NCBI RefSeq assembly: GCF_905220365.1
Contig: NC_061138.1
Coordinates: 12,787,814 to 12,851,813 of the forward strand
Direction: 5' to 3'
DNA from: Vanessa cardui
Lineage: Eukaryota > Arthropoda > Insecta > Lepidoptera > Nymphalidae
Length of the DNA: 64,000 nucleotides
Position 1 is the stretch's first letter; every line of letters begins with the position of its first letter. This document shows positions 58,816 through 64,000 of the stretch, one piece after another. Made by a program: the position numbers and the translations under genes. The notes under the pieces are model-generated. The model saw only the letters and a list, made by a program, of their open reading frames with translations, was not told where the DNA came from and did not search any database.

Positions 58816-60674
58816 TTTTATAAATATGTATCAAGATATATGTTAGATTGTTGGATGATCCAATACAACAGTACATAGTCTTGACGAATATATGCATTCA
58901 GCATTAAGCTATATCATCAATGTAAACCCCTGGATAGTTAACTATGAACTAGAATCAACAGAAACCTAGAATTGATTAGCAGCATATTGTCATACGTCAA
59001 TTATCGCTCTGCTATTTCTGATGCAGAAGATTAATGATTACGTTAATTCAACTATAAATATAATCTAAGCTTTGGATAACTATTTACATATAAAATTATT
59101 TTATAATACTACGTTATTTTTACTGTAAACAGACTTATCCATCCTTTCTCCATTTTTAAGGTATTTTTAAGATGTTTGTGTTAGGTCTTTGTGCGATTTG
59201 TCATAATCATATTAAAAAATGCACCGACGCCTCGTCTGTTACAATTTTATTTTACAATATAGATGACCGTTAAGCATGTAGGTAGATGAATGCCTTTTTT
59301 ATATCTATTGTAAATTTTAAAACTTACTTTATGAATATATGTCACAATTTATCGATCTATCTATTTTTAGTATTAATAATATGTAAAGATAGACTACTTA
59401 GTGCACTCTATACTGTTATTTTTTATATCTAAAAACAGTTAAAGAATCAATAAATATAGATGAAATGAAAATTGAGCAATATATAAAATACAGTCATCTC
59501 CTTTTCTACCCTTATTTCCAACCCTAACTATTATTTCGGTTAAAATTATGGATTAATATCGTAACATAAAGATAAAAAAGCAGTCAGCGCGGAACATTTG
59601 TAACTTGAAATTGACTATTAAAAATATAAGAAAATGTAGTAACATAAATAAAAACATAAGTATAGTTTTATGTAGTTTTCTATGTATTATTAGAACAAGA
59701 TATAGAAACTCCACACTCCACCACGGGATTGAAAGCAGCAGCAGAGTGGCAAACGGTTGCCATCACGACGAATTGATCTTTAGTATTTATTTACGAAATC
59801 AAAATCCATACCAATTGTTTTTCTCCTTTTTTAAACTCAAATATAAACCTCCATAATAAAAATTTAATCCTTTTCAATACGTATAAAACCCTTTAAAAAC
59901 CATTAACAGTATTTTTCTTTCATTCGAGCTCAACTTTTAATTTTCAACGCCATTTTTAAACGAGATTTCTGTTACACGAAATATTAAACCACAGATAAAA
60001 TATTAAACCGTATTCAAATAAAGCAAAGCGTATCATTACCGACCACAGAGTATACAAAAAGTTAATGTGAAAACAGCTCAAGTGCTGGTTCGGTCTCATT
60101 ATAGTAATAGATAATTTTATACTGGCAACACTTATTACAGTCATTATGACATCCGCCTAACATTGGGAATTCAGCCAGACGTATTGTCGAATAATAACTA
60201 CTCCCCCGAATCTTTGTGCTATGAATCTGTATCTTGACATAGCATTTAAAAAAAACTACTTCATGTTTTAGGTAAGCAAATTAACTCGTTTTATATAAGG
60301 ATAGATAAGATACTAGATATATGTGTTTTAGTTAGAAATGTCCCGGAAGCGATATGTTTTAAAGGAGGTAAATCGCACGAATTGTTATTATTTATTAGAT
60401 TTATTAATACTAAGATTCAAGCTTAAATTTGTAACATCTATATGATATTTATTAACAATTAATAATCGGTAATTAGTGTTCTGGTCGCTGCAGGTCGAAG
60501 GCGTAAAAAATCTTATAATAAATCTAAAATGTTTTATTGTAAAGTTTACTTGGATAAAAGTCATTTGATCTAATTAGGAATATAATAAAGAATTTAATTA
60601 ACCGTTACTTAATAATGATCGGTTACTGATGTACAATAACGATTTGTTAAAGAAAACGTATTTCTTATTTTAAA
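58816..60674. other. AT-rich non-coding stretch, nothing recognised
   Basis: About 1.9 kb with no recognised repeat. Frames at 59605-59856 (+) and 59956-60144 (-) lack motifs and look incidental. Confidence 0.35.
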
Positions 60675-60949
60675 CTAGCTGTACCCGCGACTTCATGCGC
60701 GTTCGAATTTAACAGAAAAGTTATTGTTGTAGTCTAAGTTACTCCTTATTACATTAGATTTCTACCAGTGAAAGTGCCATCAAAATCAGTTCAACCGTTT
60801 CACGTTTTACAGAGATCGTTCGAAACAAACAGACAAAAATTAAAAAAATATAGTTTGTTAAATGTAACGTGTGTACATACAAATGCATTAAAAAAAAACA
60901 GTTATTTTAATAGTACAAACAGAATCTCCAATTTTATTATATGTATAGA
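60675..60949 (-). mobile_element. Helitron family 2, complete
   Basis: Minus-strand 5' TCTATACATATAATAAAATTGG, 3' end 'gaagtcgcgggtacagctag' with CTAG at 60675-60678 and target T. 275 bp. Fragments of the family lie at 16528 and 46126. An 81-codon frame over it is incidental. Confidence 0.82.
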
Positions 60950-61197
60950 AGATATGAATACAAACATTTTTATAAGTGAACGTTTAGTAAATTGGACGAG
61001 TGTATACAAGTAAGCCAGTCTGCGGTTATTGATGTTTCTTCCCATTTTAAGTCGCCATACTTGTAGTTGAAAATTTTGTTATGAGTAATTAAATAGTAGT
61101 TTTCACCTTTATTAATAGTTAAACAATAAAACAACTGTGAACTTTAATTTTTTTTTAATCTTCATAATTACTTGCCTTTTTTGAATGACTGTGTACA

Positions 61198-61290
61198 ACC
61201 TACCCAAACGGTACCAGCCTTGTTCTACCGCCAAACTGCAATGCTTAACGGTCTGGTTGGCAGAGCTAGTGTAAATAAAAGCAAATTTTA
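61198..61290 (+). repeat. A-tailed repeat family C, 5' fragment
   Basis: 'acctacccaaacggtaccag' and 'ttctaccgccaaactgcaat' followed by 'ggcagagctagtgtaaataa'; strongly diverged. Confidence 0.45.
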
Positions 61291-62061
61291 ATGATTTTTT
61301 TGTCTGCTAAAGTGATCACAGTTGTCTCACCCATACAATTTCAATTGTAACAGTTGTGTACAACTGTTTCAAAAGGAATTGTAATATATGTTATATTTCA
61401 ATTCCTTTTAACTGCCTATCTGATAATAAATGAAATAAAATCAAACTTTGAAAATAATCTTCCTATATTTGAAGACCATATCGTCTTAATTATTTACAAC
61501 ACAATCATTAAATTATTTTCATAGCTGTCGTGTGTTTCTGTTTATTTGTACGTATCTATGAAAAGAAATATTAATTTAAAAAAGGTTTCATTTAACGCGG
61601 AATCATATTTAAGTCAAAAAGTTTTCGTTCAATATAATTCATTAAGTTTTTTTCTAATGCTCGAATTTAAAAAAATCTCAATAGAGGCTACCAATATTTA
61701 TATCGCTATTTCATTAAAGACATTACCGATCGTATTGAATATTAGACGATGCTTCGAGTAGTGGTCACCACCTCACCACATTACCACCTTAAATTACACA
61801 CTAAGTATCTCATCTCGCTCTGAGTAAATTTTTCTGCCAAACACCGCTGTGGACATTTAACCACTACGATCTAGAATCTAGAAATAACTTTAACAGAGTA
61901 ATACTTTAATGTAATTGCCTTCTTGACTCTTAATCGAATAATTATGGAATAATTAGACGTTAGTAATTAAGTTAAGGAAGATGAGAAAGTAGCCAAAGGA
62001 AGAGTTTTATAAAATTTGATGACCGAATGAAAAGTTACAGACAATCACTCACTCAAATTAA

Positions 62062-62204
62062 TCTATCCTAATTTTATAAATGAGAAAAAGCTTTGTCATT
62101 CTGTCTGTTGGTTTCACGACCAAACTACTGAACCTAATATGATAAAACTTTTGATGCCTACTACCTGACGATCAGAAGTGTGCGAAGCCGCTGATGACGA
62201 CTAG
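62062..62204 (+). mobile_element. Helitron family 3, short copy
   Basis: 5' TCTATCCTAATTTTATAAAT, 'ttcacgaccaaactactgaa', 3' 'gtgcgaagccgctgatgacg' then ACTAG (CTAG 62201-62204) and T. An internal deletion shortens it to 143 bp. Confidence 0.78.
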
Positions 62205-62273
62205 TCTCATATCTTTTAACTTCTTTCCGGCAGTGCCTACTCCCGCGTGAGAGGCGAGGGCTACTACAGACTA

Positions 62274-62520
62274 TAAGCCAGTGGTCATCCTCACCCATTG
62301 TTCATGGCGCTATAAGAAATTATTAAACTACCATTCTTTACATTGCCATTGCTCCACTAATCTGGGAACTAAGATGATATGTCCCTGGTGGTTATAATTA
62401 TACTGGCTCATTCACCCTTCAAACCACGCAACAATGCTATTCTACTGCTGTTTGGCGGTATAATGTCTGATAAGTGGGTGGTACCCATCCAGATGGGCTT
62501 GCACAAAGCCCTGCCGTCAA
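62274..62520 (-). mobile_element. A-tailed repeat family C, missing A-tail
   Basis: 'agtggtcatcctcacccatt', 'atactggctcattcaccctt' and 'gatgggcttgcacaaagccc' show a long inverted copy; the 3' end lacks the 'ctcgtccgcc' block. Confidence 0.82.
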
Positions 62521-62739
62521 GATAATATTAAAATTAATAATAAACGCACTGTATGTATATATAAGTAAATCTCGAATCATCATAAAAAAAAAATTATGTT
62601 ATACCATCATTAATAAATTGCAAATAACAAACGATACAATCAACATCTTCAAATACCATTATATAATTTTTAATTTTATAATCTTTACAATTGCTAATTG
62701 TAATTATGTATATATGACTGCAATACTCTAATCTAATCC

Positions 62740-62925
62740 TCTGCTGGGAAGAGCTTCTCCTACTGAGAAGTAACAGAAGTTCATTTTCATTCGATCCAAA
62801 CTGGTTTATCACGATACCTTTGTCACCGTGCTGGCTTTGAAACGAAACATGCAGGTGTATTGTATGCGGTGCTTACCCGGATTTGATCCCACGAAATGCA
62901 GTTAAGAACCACTGAGACATGCTAA
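62740..62925 (-). repeat. SINE family A, deleted and diverged
   Basis: 'ctgctgggaagagcttctcc', 'aaacatgcaggtgtattgta', 'cccggatttgatcccacgaa' and 'taagaaccactgagacatgc' keep the inverted order. Confidence 0.6.
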
Positions 62926-63087
62926 CAATTTATAGATAAAAGATAAATTATATCTGTTTGTATTTCAGTTATGTAAATTTCGTTCGCTAATTGATACCAT
63001 TAAATTTTATTGATTGTAAAGCGCGTATAAATTTTAATTAACCAAGATAATATGTGATTTACCAATTACTTATAATTGTTTTCTTGT

Positions 63088-63350
63088 ATGAGCCGCTGGT
63101 GCAGTTGTTAGAAATTATAAATATCTGCCGAAGATTGCGGGTTCAAATCGCAATTTTCATATAACTTTTGTGTCTAATTTTCATATAAGTTTGTGTCTAA
63201 AATTCATGTCGTGAAAAAAATCTCGCAAAGAAAAGGTCTCAGATGAAAATCTTTCAAACGTGTGCCCAAATATGAACGACGTGGTGGAATAATCTCTAAA
63301 ACTTGTCTCCACGGAAAAGGATGCTTTAGCCCAGTTGTGGTCTAAACAGT
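63088..63350 (+). repeat. SINE family A, old copy with internal duplication
   Basis: 'gagccgctggtgcagttgtt' (A box), 'gcgggttcaaatcgcaattt' (B box), then 'tttcatataacttttgtgtc' repeated as 'tttcatataagtttgtgtc'. It ends 'gctttagcccagttgtggtc'. It is the repeat nearest the netrin exon. Confidence 0.65.
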
Positions 63351-63811
63351 CAGTTTCGCATACTTTGTTCAGTGTTTACTTTCGACTTATTTATTTTATA
63401 AATCACTTAACACTAATGGAATTTATAATAGTCAATGAACGTATTATTAATTAATTCAATAATGACAGACACAATTAAACAATAAATATTATCATGATAT
63501 ATTTTATAAGCCAGTTATTATATGTCAATATTTATGTTTCTCACAAGTTTTGTTTTATTTTAAACGTGTTTTGTTTACCTGACGACAAAAACTCTTGTTT
63601 TGATAACTGATAACGTAATGTACACTCTTATTTATCTTTTTCAAATGTGGATAAATACGGGGAATGCGTCGCGATAAGCCACGACAGATTTATAATAAGT
63701 TTTACGTTAGAACGATAACGCTGAAGTTATTGTCTTCTAAATTTATATCTTATCTGAATTCGAATTTAATATCAATTAATATATTCAAAGAATGTCATAA
63801 GTCCCACAAAC
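63351..63811 (-). other. Intron sequence next to the netrin exon
   Basis: Begins with the donor dinucleotide at 63811/63810 on minus and contains no recognised repeat. 63650-63720 includes 'gcgtcgcgataagccacgac', which is GC-richer than the rest. Confidence 0.6.
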
Positions 63812-63814
63812 CTT
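63803..63814 (-). other. Splice donor of the netrin exon
   Basis: On minus the boundary reads AAAG|GTTTGT. It leaves a phase-1 codon beginning with G, so a next exon starting with C-pyrimidine would give Ala, which fits the conserved netrin order Cys-Lys-Ala-Cys. Reading through instead meets a stop a few codons later (Gly-Leu-Trp-Asp-Leu-stop). Confidence 0.85.
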
Positions 63815-64000
63815 TGCATTCGTTCGCGTCGCGCGCCGTCGCTCGTCCCCACGGCCTATCGAAGTGGAACGGCTTGCATCTTTCGCAATCCCTCCCTGCC
63901 GTGTTGTGCTTACAATCGCACGCCAGCTGGACCCCCTGGCTCTCTTCGCCCTTCGCCGGAATGCACCTGGACGCATGCCCGTTGCACTTGCATCGGCCAC
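63812..64000 (-). CDS. Netrin, internal exon (first laminin EGF domain), partial at window edge
   Basis: Netrins are secreted laminin-related guidance cues that act through DCC/Frazzled and UNC-5 receptors on axons and migrating cells. The minus-strand frame gives 62 complete codons plus a split codon at each end. It opens GRCKCNGHASRC and continues through CDCKHNTAGRDCERCKPF and FDRPWGRATARDANECK. The eight cysteines of one laminin-type EGF domain are present (residues 3, 5, 12, 27, 29, 38, 41, 61). The HNTAG...DRPWGRATA...NEC series is specific to netrin LE1 rather than laminin chains. The two first bases (GT) would complete the preceding Gly (GGT). The exon is GC-rich beside AT-rich intron. 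The LamN exon(s) lie to the right of the window; LE2, LE3 and the NTR domain must lie to the left. Netrin A versus B cannot be settled here. The overlapping frame that begins ATG is a shadow. Confidence 0.93.

Noticed and set aside
63785..64000. A 71-codon Arg/Ala-rich frame beginning ATG on the minus strand over the netrin exon
   Set aside because: It is in a different frame from the cysteine-patterned netrin sequence and runs through the splice donor into intron, so it is a shadow of a GC-rich exon.

Overview
The window is AT-rich, repeat-laden, non-coding DNA from a lepidopteran genome. I suggest a nymphalid-like butterfly. The evidence is (i) many copies of a tRNA-derived SINE with a Leu-free head reading 'ggcccagtggttagaac' and a (GTT)n tail, (ii) about twenty copies of a roughly 290-bp A-tailed repeat ('ccatcaggtggcccatatgc'), and (iii) short Helitron relics with TC...CTAG-T ends that I know from butterflies and moths. 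The species cannot be fixed from this sequence alone.

The only convincing protein-coding sequence is at the right edge. On the minus strand, 63812-64000 is an internal exon of a netrin gene that encodes one complete laminin-type EGF domain (LE1, eight cysteines). It ends in a clean phase-1 splice donor at 63811/63810. Because that exon is spliced onward to the left, the bases left of 63811 are intron until the next exon. I recognise no other netrin exon in the window, so most or all of the remaining ~63.8 kb is probably one very large netrin intron. A small diverged exon could have been missed.

Region by region: 1-4 kb is plain AT-rich sequence with one 'accgacttc' repeat and a short GC-richer patch carrying YY1/Pho-like and Grainyhead-like motifs. 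4-15 kb is a mosaic of SINEs, A-tailed repeats, a Helitron relic, a well-preserved TTA-flanked MITE (5476-5702), a LINE C-terminal remnant (8752-8877) and two related GC-rich repeats (10.8-11.9 kb). 15-32 kb holds a second MITE-like element with internal near-palindromes (16.2 kb), Helitrons, a diverged ~150-bp tandem repeat (22.1-22.5 kb) and nested repeat junctions at 27.5-29.2 kb. 32.2-34.1 kb is the most conspicuous repeat-poor, GC-richer segment and the best candidate for a cis-regulatory block. 34-46 kb is again SINE-dense, with a foldback element (44.7 kb) and a perfect 16-bp-arm hairpin (38.5 kb). 46.9-51 kb and 52.4-54.3 kb are nearly free of recognisable elements apart from a (CA)30 microsatellite. 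54-63.4 kb has Helitrons and SINEs leading up to the netrin exon.

No rRNA, functional tRNA gene, CRISPR array, virus-like gene set or new enzymatic system is visible. The interesting content is mobile-element biology and possible intronic regulation of an axon-guidance gene.
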